DNA of 64,000 nt, taken from the NCBI GenBank assembly GCA_034008185.1, contig CM067082.1:101241311-101305310 (forward strand), read 5' to 3'. The stretch's first letter is position 1, and each line of letters opens with the position of its first letter. The notes under the pieces are model-generated. The model ran no database searches. It saw only the letters and a program-made list of their open reading frames with translations, and was not told where the DNA came from. This DNA comes from Gorsachius magnificus. Its lineage: Eukaryota > Chordata > Aves > Pelecaniformes > Ardeidae. Below, in pieces: positions 11,627 through 25,029 of this stretch. The translations under genes and the position numbers were made by a program.

Positions 11627-12951
11627 GACATAAATATCAAACTTGCTTTCCGTTGACTAAAAACTGGATGCTGGGTTCATCTCTAGCCCAAACCCTCAGT
11701 AGGCACTTACTCCTCACAGGAACTGATACTATCTAGAGTACTATTAAGAGTACTGTTTAGATTTGGGGTTCCCCTATTTTTATCTAAAGCCATGCCAGCA
11801 TGCATTCCCTTCAGTTCATGCTGAACTGGCAAATTTGCTCATTTCCTATGTACATTTCATTCTTCTACTTTACCATCCCAGGAATGAAAACAGCCTTTAA
11901 ATTACCTAGTACCTACATCCTCAGGGGCCGTCTTTCATCCCGCATAATAATAAAACCAAAGCAAAGACAGACTGAGCAAAGGAAGATAGATTCAGAATTC
12001 AATTTTCTCAGTCATTTGCAGCACAGACAAGACCGAGGCAGGAACAGCATTGTGCTACAGATGCTGGTTAGTTAAGCTATGACAGCCCATCAAAGGCAGA
12101 AGGAGAATAGATTTCTTTGATGGTCGCCAGGACTCAGGGCAGTTGCTTTGGGAGTTCCTGGGCTTTGTTCTGTTGATGTTATGCATCCCCCATGCACTCA
12201 TTTGTTCCACAGAGAGTGAGCAAGAGAGCTGACAGGACAGAGCGCAGCTGCATAATCACAGCATCTCTCACTCCCCTCCCTACTACCCTTATTTTTCATT
12301 CTTGACATTTAATCCAGTGATGCACACCTTCCTCAGATCCTTCTCATGAGGAGTCACTGGAAAACAAAATATTTGTTTATTCAAATACAACTTTTCCCTT
12401 TCAGTTTTCTAAGATATTTATTCCAAAACCACAAATACTGGATCAACATCCTTTGTGCTTTGAAGTCCTGAAAACATCTGTAGCATGGAAGGCAGCAACT
12501 CCTCAGTCTCAGGAAACAAGATGCAGAGCCCATGACCGATCGCACACCCAGTGCGGGGAACAAAAGAAATGGATAATCATGAAATACCATCTCAGTGCTG
12601 TTCCCCTGTAAGGTATGCAAGGCCAAAGCAAGTTCTCACCTTCAAGAGCTTATACGAAAAACCCATCATGGTTAGCATTGATTGTTGTTAGGAGCATCTG
12701 TTCATTTTAAATCAGATTACACACATCACGTGTATTAAACAAGTGAGCATCTGAATATAGTGGCGATTAAAGGGGTTACCTTGGAAACATTCTGATATTT
12801 GAAAATCAGTTTCTAAAAAAACCCGGCAAGGCAGAATCCAGATACTTCTTTGGGAAGCATTTCCTTCAACACCCTGCTGGGGGAAGCTTTGTTCTCGGTC
12901 AACTCCCACCTGCTTAACAGTGAACTGTAAGGCCCACTGTCAGATGCTTAC

Positions 12952-13023
12952 CTACAGATACTTCCATTGATAGCCACCATTGCTGTGTTGTTCACATCCT
13001 CGCAAGGCGTCTCAATCCCTCAA
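12952..13023 (-). other. candidate exon in VOPP1 intron 1
   Basis: The acceptor is atctgtgcttttcag (AG at 13025-13024), with a second possible AG at 13020-13019. The donor is TCTGTAG|GTAAGC (GT at 12951-12950). The 72-nt version has a stop in the VOPP1 phase. A shifted frame from the second acceptor is open and contains EDVNNTAMVAINGS, with two N-glycosylation sequons; I do not recognise it. If used in VOPP1 it would be a poison or leader exon. Confidence 0.27.
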
Positions 13024-15329
13024 CTGAAAAGCACAGATGTATGGTACAGGCCCAATCTGGTTTAATCACCAAACTGAGACTGGAGAAACAGCTCTGAAAG
13101 AAATTTTAGTTTATTTGGTCCAGCTACATTAGACTAATGACCTTGAAGTAAACACCAAAACTCACATAGTAACACAGCAAAGGTGAACGTGGTCTGGTCT
13201 ACAAGCGTAACTCATTGAGTGTTCTAATATTCACACTAACACAGCCCTGCTGAAATACAATCACCTCCACGTTGCAGTCCAGAAAACCATTTACTTTGGG
13301 ACTCAGTTTCTGGAAAACTGGGAGGAGTTGATGGGTTTGGGTTCATCCAGGCTAATAATCGGGTTTTTTTATTCTTGCACACAGTCTATTAAAGTTACTA
13401 CTGATTAGCAGCACACATGTATCTTTCTCAGGCCAAAATTCTCATCAAACGAAGAAACAGCAGAAGAGTTTGACCAAGAGTAATTTGTATTTGTTTTAAT
13501 AAGCCAATTCAAACTTTCAGGGAGATGTTCTATTGTGTCTTTTGGGCAGACACTCACCAGGTAGACTGAAACATCAATGCCTTTTAAACTAAACTGACTT
13601 CAACTCAGACAGTCCATCTGACTGCCATAGATTGCCATAGTGATAGCATATGATTATTAAATTCCAGTGAGACAAATCCAACAGCTATACCTCACAACTG
13701 CTTAAATGAGCAGAAGAAATACTAAGCATTTGTCCCTGGAGTGTTTCCCATGAAAGAACCAGAATAGCAAATAAATACTCAACCCTTTCTGGCAAGTAAC
13801 GATGTCTACTAATGGCAAAGCATTTTTCAAAATTAAGTAACTTCCTGCTTAAGACCATTAACATTTTCTTTTCTTCTATTAGGAGCCTGAATGTACCTAA
13901 ACAATGATCTCCAGTGTCCCAGTTTGTCAAAATTCAACATAATCCACTAAGAGTGTTGACAAATCTCTTCACTTAAATTGAAAGCATACTAGCATTTGGC
14001 GTTTTTCTAAAAGGATTATTTCCTTGGTTTGAGTGACCACCTAAGTTTTTCCACATTCAAAACAGCTTCCTGGAGGAAAAAAAAAAAAAAATCTACTGCA
14101 AGTTCCAAAGATGACTGTCTAGATAGAGATACTGGCTATGCATAACCAGACCAGTTCAAATAACCCCTTGCATAGGAACCATGTCTTGGTTCATACTGTT
14201 TTTTACCCCTCAACCCACCCACTTCACAACTTGATGAAGGACATGCTGGATGTGGGTAGCTTTTTGCATGCCTCCTCTTGTTCAATCAGTGCATGCCCCT
14301 TGCTCAAACATCCATCCATATACACAGATTTTCTTGGAACCCCATCCAGCTTTCAGCTTCCTCCAATAACAGTTACAAAGCAAGTTTCCTAGTTATGACT
14401 GTTGGACCTCTCGTTACCACTCTTACAGTCTGTGGTTCATCTGACATTACATTCTTTATTCCTGCTCACAGATGACAGATCATATTTGTGTGTGTGTAAG
14501 TTACTCGACAAGACACAAAAAAAAGTCAAGATGCTGCAATGAACTCTGCTCTTCCCTTTGACACAGACATCAAAAATCTCTTTAGTAAGGTTATTTCCTC
14601 ACAAAGGATATCTGAGGTTACCTCAGGGACATTCTGCAACTGAGAACTGCAAGTGTGAGATGAGGTATAAATGAAACATTTGTCTTCCATTGACATGTGG
14701 TCTACACTCCAAAAAAGCTCAAGATCCCTGCCTGGAGGTATTGCTATGGATGGATAATAGCATGAGATATGGCCATAAATGTTTAATTTATAAACCTAGC
14801 AGCTAAGAAAATTATTCAACTAGACTGAATGTGCTGAGGATTTTAATAGTGCCTGCCCACATTAAAAGATGGAAATAGCACCAATAGCTGGCATGAGCAC
14901 AGATGCACTCACATATTTGGTCAGCGTTGACAACATTGCACAAATCGAACTTTCAGAGAAAACTCAATCCCCGTGCAAGCAGTGGACATCTCCAGAGGTA
15001 TCAAGGGCATTGCTCCTGCTTCCATGAGACATGGCTTGGCTTGCTGTTTTCACAGGCCTGCCAGCTGCTCTTCCAGGCGCTTAGAGGGTTCATCCCAGAG
15101 GGGAAACAGTACTGCAGAACAAAGGCACTAAAGCAGCATCATGGTTCCTACATTCTTCCAGGGCAGGCAAAGGACCCTTTAGACTGTAACCACGAATGTT
15201 AACTCACAGATGGGAGAAAAACGTAATAGGAGCAGCAGGGCAGAGAAGCGAGCAAGAACATGACGTGTTCAAGACGACCAGCAAGATGAGATGTGGAATA
15301 AAATCTAGAACTAATTCTTCTTTCACCAG

Positions 15330-15354
15330 GGTGCACGCCAGCTGGAGTTAACAG
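15330..15354 (+). other. candidate 25-nt antisense microexon
   Basis: On the plus strand, attcttctttcaccag (AG at 15328-15329) and GTTAACAG|GTAAGA (GT at 15355-15356) flank 25 nt. It is antisense to VOPP1 and could belong only to an antisense non-coding transcript. Confidence 0.2.
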
Positions 15355-18300
15355 GTAAGAAGTGAAGAACCAAACCAGAATCATGCCGAGTCACCTCCTG
15401 TGACCGCACAGGTGTCGTTTTCAGGATGTGGATTATCCAGAAGGCTGTCAGACCTCAGTCAGGTCACCTCCCCTCCCTCTCTTCTAGTCCTCAGAAACAA
15501 AACCACCAGGCAGCAGAAGAGGCTAACTGGAACAAACAGCACCAACTCTGAGCCACAGTCAAGGCTTCTTTGCAGTACTTTTCCAAACAGGCTTCAGCAG
15601 TCAGAAATCAACAGGGTGGCAGCCAAAGAAATCACAGAGGCAGACTTTAAATGACAGGCCAGCATAGAGGAATGACAGCATCTTGCTAAGGGTATTGGTG
15701 AGGGGACAATTCCATTGGCTTTGTCATTTTTATACTGCAGACAGACGGCTGGTACACCTCTCCTCCATGCAAGGCAGCAGCTCCCATTTTTCACCTATAA
15801 CTGAGTTTCAAACCCAGAGCCGCTTCTGACACAGAAGCATGACACCATGAATCAGCTACAGCTCCTCATGCCAGCCCAGGGTGGAAATCTTGTTATCATC
15901 TTCCCACAGTGCAAGGCAAAAAAAGCCTGCCCTTGTTCTGTAGTGTGCTTAGCCTCTAATTTGGGAAAGGAAAAGCCTGGCACCTCACCATTGAGAGGTT
16001 GCTTGCTCTTGGCTTACCATGATGTTGTTCTTTTTCAATGAAAAGATGAAAATTTCTAATAGTTTAAATGCAGCAGTGCCAAATTATCTCAATAACGCTG
16101 TTTCTCAATAGCGGCAGCAGTCTTTACTCCAGTTTACAGTCTCCAAAATCAGACATAAGATACCAAATAAAGCCTCAGTCCTTCAAATATGTGAACAGGA
16201 CTCCATAAACAAAGAGGACCCTGTGTTACTATTCACAGTAGTGAAGTTAAGCACATGCACAAGTGTTAGGGGGCACAGGTTTGGCTTTGCCCTTAAAATT
16301 TTAGGTTACTGAGTAAGAATAGCAAACCACTTCCCTTATTCGCTTCCACTCAAATTCAGAAAAATACCAACACATTTTCAACATTTTTAAAGGAACGGCT
16401 ATGAATTCCCACAGTGGTATGCATTTTTCTAAAATTATGTCCATAAAAAGACAAAAGAATTGGACTACCTCTCTCCTCAGTTAAAGGAAAAACACCTTCT
16501 TGCTAAATTGCTTTTCAAATAAACAAACAATGCACTTATGTCTGGTTCCTACAGTTGCTCAACGTCAAGGCTTCTAAGGAGCATCTTCTCATACTTTCAG
16601 AAAGTACATTCAGAAATGTTTCAGGATGGGCTTCCTCTCATTCACTCCTGCATTCACCAAGTGTTCAGTCAGAATATTAGAGGCCACAGATCAAGCAAAA
16701 CCCTCATTTTTCTCCTCAGTGACCCTTCCAGCTACTGTTTCTCACTATGTTCCAAATGTCACGTCAACATCCTAACTCCTTGTAAGGGATATTAACTTCA
16801 GGTTCCCCAAAAAGCACCAACAACTAACACTGTGATATCCATTCTCCCCCAGCATCATCTCCCGATCTCCCCTCTGTACCCGCAGAGCTGCCTGGTGCTG
16901 CAGAGGAAGGAGCAGAGCGGGGGCCCAAACCCCTCTGGTACCAGGGCAAGATGCCAATTCATGGATCCACACTGACCTTTTGCTTTAAAGCGTGGACTCT
17001 GCCTTGTCATTCCTGATGCATGACCATGAGACTCCTGGGAAGAAATCAGAGTCACTGGACTATTAAAGGGTACTTAAGAAACCCTGTTTTACAATCATTC
17101 TCCTAAGCTTTCTTAGCTTGATTTTAGGGCCTCATCCAAAGACCACTGAACGGAGTAGCTGCACTGGATTTTGGCTTATGCCTCTGGATAGGACTGTAAA
17201 ACACAAATAAAACAGAAAATCACTTTGCTGTCACCAACCTTTAAAAAAGGCTAAGAGAGATGCTACCATCAGTAGGAGTTTTAAAGGGGAGGGCTGACCA
17301 CAGAAGGTGCTGGTTACCTTACCATGTACCGAGGTGCCACTAAAACCCCCAGAAAGTCATACCAGCAACCAGACTAAGGAGCCCACATAACACTGAATAA
17401 ACAGCTAGGCTGCCCTTGGTACTATTTGTTTTATGGATGCTTTTGTTCAGCAGGGCCTTTTTTCAATTAAAAACAAAAAGTCAGCCTCTTGGGTATCTAT
17501 TTTCCTTTCCTCTTCTGACTTCAGCACAAACACACTAGAAAAATTACAGCCACAGTACAAATAAAAATAGCTGAAGAACTTGCAGCTGTTGTTAATTTCC
17601 CAAGTATTCAACATTGCCCATTTAATGATGGAACAATATGCTCCAGTTTCAGTCCTGGCACAAGGCTAACTGAGCTGGAGGCAGATATTTTAGCTCGTGC
17701 GAATGCTAAAGGCAAGTCAACGACTACAGCAAGCAGGGAAAGGGCAGGAGGACAACATGTTGTAGACCACTGGACGTCCACACCAAACGTTTTCTCCTTT
17801 TTCTTTCTCATTTAAAAGTATTAGTCGACTCACCAGCTAACTAGATCAGGCTCACAGGTTTACTAACATCCATAGCAGGAAAAAAAAAAGTGCTTAATAA
17901 AAATTCATGAAGTGGAAAACATTTTTACAGATGAAGAGCTGATTTTTCCTTCTATTTTAAGTATTGAGTGTTTCTGGTGTGAAATGCATTACACAGGGAG
18001 GTTTCGCTTGCTCATCTCCCTGAAAGTCTCTAACCAACTTGTCTATAGTCTGAGTGAGTGGATTTCCCTAGTTTAGTGCAGAAGAAAGTAATAAAGTACT
18101 TCAAATTTGTAGGGAATAGAAATGAAACAAAACATGCCTCAAGCTGGGCAAGGAGAATCTAAAACCACATCTAAATACTAGTAACACTTTTGAAGCACTG
18201 AAGTCAGATGCAGCAGAAATGCTTATTTAGTTACACCTCTTGCAGCTGTCTTTCAGTTGCTAAGTAGCTTCTCATGCTTACCTGCTTACAAACTAGACTG

Positions 18301-19772
18301 AGTAGAATTAAGAGAGAATGCTTATAAGTTTACACACAACATCCATGAGTAGCAATGAAGTACAAAAGAAAAATCAAGACTTAGGTACAAGAGTAAAATT
18401 CAAAGGCTCAGAAGTGACAGAGAGATTGGGAAACTGTTGATTATAACTGGAAATACAGAGCTTCTATCTCTGTTGGGCTTCATTTGCCTCATTCACATGC
18501 ATAAAGGCACAGTTAGAGGTCATAAAGCCACAGCATTCAGCAGGTAATATTTAGGAGAAAAAATTTTGTTCTCCTCTTGTTAAGGGCTTAGTGGTAGAGC
18601 AAAATTTAAAACATGGTAAGTAATAGTTTTTAAGGGGGGGGGGAGGCTGGAAATAAATTTTAGAAAAGGCAAAACTTGCAAGATTGCCAAGACCCCTCTA
18701 TTATGCTCAGACACAGTTTTAATCTACTCCAGGGAGAAAGAAAAAAAAAAAAAGCCTCCAACAACCCAGCCTTTGCCAAGACTTCCCCACCACTGGCCAA
18801 GGCAAGCAGCACCATCCCTCCTTGCAAAAGCAAAGGCTTAATCCAGCACTCAACAGATCAGAGACTCTGGTTCAGATCTCTCCCTAACATCAAACAAGCT
18901 GCCTGGTGACCATGATTGAAGTGGGGGAAGAAGATGGGTTGGTTGGGTTGAAAACCAGCTGTAAAGAGTAGTTCTCACGGCTCCATGCCTTCCAGCAGGT
19001 AAAGCATGGGATGAGTTTAAATCAAAGGCAACCAAGCCGTGGCTGCAGTGAAGCATGGCGCAGCCGAGCACCTAAGGGCAGGCAGAGCAAGCAAACACCA
19101 GCATCACCACCCACGCCACCACCGTGCTCCTGCCCTCAGTCCTGGGCTGGAGAAGAGCAACCAGTTCAATCTGGGGGAAATCTTCTGCAAAGGGACAAAA
19201 CAATGGTGAGAGCTGTGGAGAGCCTGTTCTAGGCAGCTCAGTCTCCAGCTGTTCCTCAGTCTTTTGGGCTCTCCCTGACCACACAGGGTGTCTTGGGTCC
19301 TTCCTGCTCCCTTGCTCCTGCTGTTTAACTGGACAAAGCCATATCCCTCTGGTGCCTACAGAGACAGCGGTAATGCAGCTGAATTCATTATTCATGTTAA
19401 ATTAATTGTTCTGGCTGTCCGCAGCTCACTCCCTGCATGCATGGCTGCTCCCATGACAGAAGATGCAGGTGCATATTAGGTCACATCATGGGACAATACA
19501 TATATCAAGGCATACAGGCACCTGTCCAGACAGGTAAAGACCTATAGGCTATAGTCCCCAGCACTAAAAGACTGGGTCTTCATGGTTTGAAGCAGACATG
19601 GCTGCTCCTCATCACTCTCAGACCGTATCCATTTGGGGTGTATTTCTCAGGGAAGACACTGGCTAGCTAAAACATTTAATTTTCCTCTCCAAAGAAAGAA
19701 ACTAGCCCATAAAAGCGATTTTATTCAGCTTTTATATTTAGTATTAGAGCTACCAATAAAGTAAGCACTCAC

Positions 19773-19797
19773 CTGTGCCACAAGAGCAATTGCAGAA
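19773..19797 (-). other. candidate 25-nt microexon
   Basis: A long pyrimidine tract ending cattttacctag (AG at 19799-19798) precedes 25 nt, then GGCACAG|GTGAGT (GT at 19772-19771). Both sites look strong on the VOPP1 strand. Inclusion would shift the VOPP1 frame. Confidence 0.25.
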
Positions 19798-22700
19798 CTA
19801 GGTAAAATGAGACAAACAAGGAAAACAGAGGAAACATCTCCACAGAGAATTACACACCTGGCACCACAGCAATGCTCCTGCATGCCTGCAACTTGAAGGT
19901 GATGCATGGAAGGGGTGAAACGAGACCATGATCATTGCTGAGCTCCAACAACCCACTTAGTACAGAGGTTTCAGAGGGAGGACTCGTTGTACTCGCATGA
20001 CAGTTTGCAAACCTTTACGCTAGAGGATGTTCTTGACACTTACAGCCCACTCCAGCCAGAAGCTTTCAGTGAGACTTTGGGGCTTGCAACTATACTACCA
20101 GGTAATGCAACTGAAGGGCTAACTATGTTTTCCTTTCACTAGTAGGGGAGTGAGAGGAAGAAAAGGAAAAAAAAACACCTCCACACCACAAAGCTGTTTA
20201 ACCATAGCCCCATGTTCACTAAGTATTTTGCAGGGAAAAAAAACCAAACCAAAACCCTACATCCAGAATGATTGCATCTGTGAGATGATTCGATGACTTC
20301 TTCCAGGCACATCAACATGGACCGCTCCTGGAATAGTACAGTGTTCATATAAATAAAAAGAAAGGAAAGGAAACATCATCAGGAGAAACTCTTCCCTTTG
20401 AAACTGAAACTAGTAGGGTTTTGCAGCAGAACGCTGTTGGATTTTTTTCCATGGTATGTTTTTGTGTTCACTTTTTATAATTCTGTTCAAAGAGAATGAA
20501 ATGTCAACCTTTTTGTCTGCAACCATGAGGCTACAAAGCTCCCTGCTCATTTGTGAAAGTAATCATAACCCCTTGACTCTAGCTGCTGATCTTGGCAAGG
20601 GAGGGAGATCACCAATGTGAGACTCACAACTCAGTGGCAAAGATTACTAAAAATAACAACTCCACAAAGCACTAAGAGACCAAGGATTCTTGTCCTATTT
20701 CAGAACAGCTCTACAAAAAAACCACCACAACTTTAAAAGTCTAGCTACCAGAGTAATGGCATTCTTGACAGGTTAGAAACATCCCCTTTAAACCAGAAAT
20801 GGTATCAGGAGACCAGAAACAACAGGATGAGCATTCTTCAAAGGTTCACAACTAGAAAGGTCAGTCAAAAGAAGCAAGGAGAAAAGCACATGGGACCAGG
20901 ACACTATATCGTGAACTCTTAGATTGTTGCCAATGACACTGCTAAACACAAATGAATCACAGAATAATATAAATTTTAAAAATTTATACATGCAACCACA
21001 TCCACTAGATGTTTGGCACATGTTCTGTAGGGACAGTGAAACAAATCTTAACATAAAAACAAGATCTGGACAAGAGGGAAAGGTGACGATGCTTGTGCTG
21101 TTCACCCAGTTCTGCAAAAGCAAAAAGATGGAAGGGGAGAGTCCACACGGACTTATTAAATGCTCTTCCAGGTTATACGGGACAGGAAGATGTCCGAGTT
21201 CCCTTATTTGTACCTAACGCACAACTAACTAAACTAGAACATAACACACAATAGAGGAAAACTAATTCTTTTCCCAAGCTCTGTTCTGGGATAATTTCAT
21301 CCTCCCCTATCCTCTCACTCTCCCTGAGGTCTCCTACATCTCTCTTCCAGCATCTGTCTTGTTCTAGCTGATACTGCATTTTCCAATTGCTCCAGCTGAC
21401 CAGCCATTTTTGGGAACACCCATACTCAGTGAATGTCTTAGGACAGTTCAAAATGCCAAAAGCTTTTCCTGGAAAAGAGTTATCAGGACATCTGTAAATT
21501 CAGCAAGTGAAATTTAAAAGGTGGGGTTTTTTCAGCTTGAAAGAAAGGAAAACAAAGGAAGAGACAGGGAAGAGGGGACCAAATCTCTCAGAACCATGTA
21601 TTGCCTTTGCAGAGGGCTTAGGCAAAGCCTAACAACAAACCATCAGAAAAAAAAAGGTGTCAGCAGAGCTGAGGCCTTCTGACCTGTCCAGCCGGGAGTT
21701 TTACCATTCATGGGAAAGTACCAGGGTGCAACCACCCTGACAGGTAGCCATGTCGGAAACCAGACCACTGTCTGTCCATGCCAGTACCAAAACTTGAGCA
21801 GTGCTTTTGTTTCTTAAACACAGCAAACCACTAAAGGATCATAGATAAGCAGATGGTACTGGTTTATATTTGGTGTCAGCTAGCAGGCAGTTTTACCATT
21901 TCGAAAGACACAACACACCAATTGTATAGGCACACTTAACAAACCTTAGGTAAATAGCAGGCTCCCGGGATTTTTTTGTTGTTGCCTAGTACAGGAAGCT
22001 CCACCTGCTGGGTCCCATGAGATGGGCAGGCTTCCTCTCCCACCTCCCCACAACCAGCAAGGTATGCAGCAGCCTTGGAGCAGGGATATCTTGGGGCTCC
22101 TTTGGGCACTCCTGCTCTTCAAAGCCAACGCACTGTACCTGGCATGTGGGGTATAATGTTGCAAATACATTAGCTGCCAGTACTGCAGCAGGAGAGCATA
22201 AGAAGATGCCAGATGAGCCAGTCTCATGTATAAAATGCAAAACCTGTCAGGTCTCCATGCATGCAAGTTAACTGGAAAAGCTCCTCGGACGCTTGGGCCA
22301 TTCCCAGCATTGCTGGAAACACTGCAAAGGGTATTTACAGAAGACAAAGAAAAAACCATAATGTAAAACAAATTATGAGTGCCGACTTCTCAACCTCAAA
22401 GAGCTCACGGCAGCCAGTATTCATAAGAGAGGGTCTCTGGATTCACTGGCACTTGGTCGACTTCTTTCGGAGCCAATTCTTGGTTCTGTCACTGCTGTTT
22501 TTCTTTGTCAAGAGCCAGTAATGTTGTTTTGCTAATGGCTTATGCAGGAGTACTGGAGCCAGCAGCTTACACACTGGTTGCTTTTATTGGTCTATTAAAA
22601 TGAAATGAAGCTGGTGCTAAAGCTTTTATAATCATCTGGGATATTTCATTACGAGTTCAGGGCAGAAAAAGCAAGCAACTGCGTGTACACAACTGCACAG

Positions 22701-23383
22701 GCATAGTGCATCTGCCCCTAGGTCTAAGGAGAAATCCATATGGACTAAAGGGAAAATGAACAGTGGGAAAGTCAGTTTTCCTGAGTTTCTGCTCGTAGGA
22801 GCAGCTGTTTGCTGTGCTTAGCACCACAGAAAGAAATAAAGGGGAAGTAAATTCACCAGAAGTAGAGTTTGATAGAAAATATATCAGTGTGACTATTATT
22901 TTATATTTATTATTTGTTGCATCTGGAAGCCCTAATCGGGAACCAGGATATTGCTGCACAATCATGACACGGAAAGGGAACAGGGACTATCAAAATACAA
23001 AACAAAAGAAGCAACAGAAAGCAAGATGCAAACAGAGGGTAAAAGCAAACAATGAAGCAATATTCCTTGTTATGACAGCAAATGGTCTCAATACTCGCTC
23101 AACTGCTGTCACGTTTTGCACCCATGGCATAGAGTCTGTGGCAGGACCTGCAGAAAAGCAGGGAGGAAATTGCAGGTGTTTACTGAAAGCCTTTACCAAT
23201 GACTAGGGGAAAAGGCAGCATGAAGGAGGCTTACGGAGGACTTCATAGATATATTTGAAGATCAGGGTGGCTTTAGGAAGAAAGAACTAGGACCAGGACA
23301 GTAGGACAGGGATGCAAAAAGTCTTATTCTGACTACCCTATTTATATTTTCGTCCAAGCAGCAGCAAAGCAAGAACATCTTGC

Positions 23384-23423
23384 AGCATCAGGAACATCAA
23401 GGAAGCATCAGGAGCATCAAGGA
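23384..23423 (+). repeat. 20-bp direct duplication
   Basis: Two adjacent 20-bp units (agcatcaggaacatcaagga, then the same with one change, a to g) lie within intron 1. This is a small tandem duplication and nothing else is seen around it. Confidence 0.9.
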
Positions 23424-24963
23424 ATCTCACACCAGTTTGTTTTGTGATACTACATCCAAATTAAACAGTACTGTTCACATCCCTGTGTTTCTGCAAGTCT
23501 TCCTTGTCTAATGTCAACAAATACCAAGTACTCACAGTGAGTGCATTAGCCTCGCAAGCCTACAAATATTATTTTGCTTGGGATCTAGTTCTCAATATGT
23601 CACCACTACCGGCATTCTTACAGAAAAGGTGACTTTTTTTTTCCAGTCCCATCTGCACTGGCAAATTTGCTACCTGGTTTGCTGTTCCCATGTAAACAGA
23701 CAAGACTTTATTTTGGCATTAGGCTGTCAATTAATCACTTCCCTGCTTTTTTTTTTTTTAAAACCCTATCAAGTGACATTCTTGAATTTGAAGAACAATT
23801 TTGAAAAGACCTTAGAACTAAGTAGAGGATTGGTGGTAAGTACTATTCCCAATTCCTCACAAAGAAAAAGAGTAAGCGTATCCATAGTCTCAGAAAAATT
23901 TAGAACTTGGATCAAACCAAGATTTCTACGACTGAATTTCACAGGTCATTCATTCCACTAGGTCAGGTCTGAAGCATGGTAATAAACTGTTTTTCATTTA
24001 CATGACACAGAAGTCATAGGTCTCTGGCTTTAAGTATCAGATGTGCTTAAAACAGCCCCTCTTAAAAAACCATCCCTAGCCACATGTCAGCAAAATGTAA
24101 AACCAAATGTAAAAAACAAAGTCTACAAAGACCTTCAGTGAAAGTAGACCGCATGTATCTGAATTTAAAAGAATGGGGAAACCGGAGAAGCAGCATGTCT
24201 CTGAGCAAGCAGCACCCAACTTGTGGTTTTCCACAAGGAACATTAAAATCATGGGCATATGATTTATGAAGAAAACCTCTCTATTGATGAACAAACTTAC
24301 AGTCACTATAGGTCCACACCTGGAGCTCATCTAAGAAAACCCAACCAACTCACCATGTAAGATCCCTAGCAGTTGAACTTTGATTTACAATACTTAATGT
24401 AAGATACACTCATAGAAGCATTAGCTGTTAAGAACAGCCCAGCTATGTAATCTGTTTGATACCATACAGATCAAAGCATATAATCCAGTGCTTTCTCCAG
24501 CAGTTTGTGTCCAGATAACCAAATTAAGGCTCAAAATTATCAGTTTTCTTTATTTATAGCAATATTGAAACGGGTAAAAGCGACATGGATGCAAATGCTA
24601 ATAATCTGCAGATGGTTTTCAGTTCCACCTATATCTCACCACTGTGGTGACAGTGTCAGATAAGGAAAGCAAAACGGGCAGCAGAAGGTGTTTTGAGGAT
24701 TTTTCCGATCATCTCTGACTCGCCATGCACATCCACAAGTGGCTAAATTTGCCTGCAGTTTCACGGGCAGAGCACAGTTAAGAGACCCCAACAGCTCAGA
24801 GGTCCCACTTCATCCTGCAGACTGTCTTGGCATGGGTGCCTTTGCCAACTCTCAGTTCAACTACAGCACTAAGAGTGATGTATGTGATATACCATACAGG
24901 CATCAGTGCCTCAGAAAATCCAACAGGCACCGAGTATCAGAGTGCATTCCCTCAACACAGGCT

Positions 24964-25029
24964 ACAAAAAAGAAAAAACCCAAACAAACCAAAAAAACCC
25001 CACAACCCACAAACCAAAAAACCCACACG
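24964..25029 (+). repeat. A/C-rich low-complexity tract
   Basis: aaaaaacccaaacaaaccaa and similar. It is one of nine such tracts in intron 1 (also about 20235, 25398, 29443, 30207, 31251, 34980, 42171 and 44781). Confidence 0.8.
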
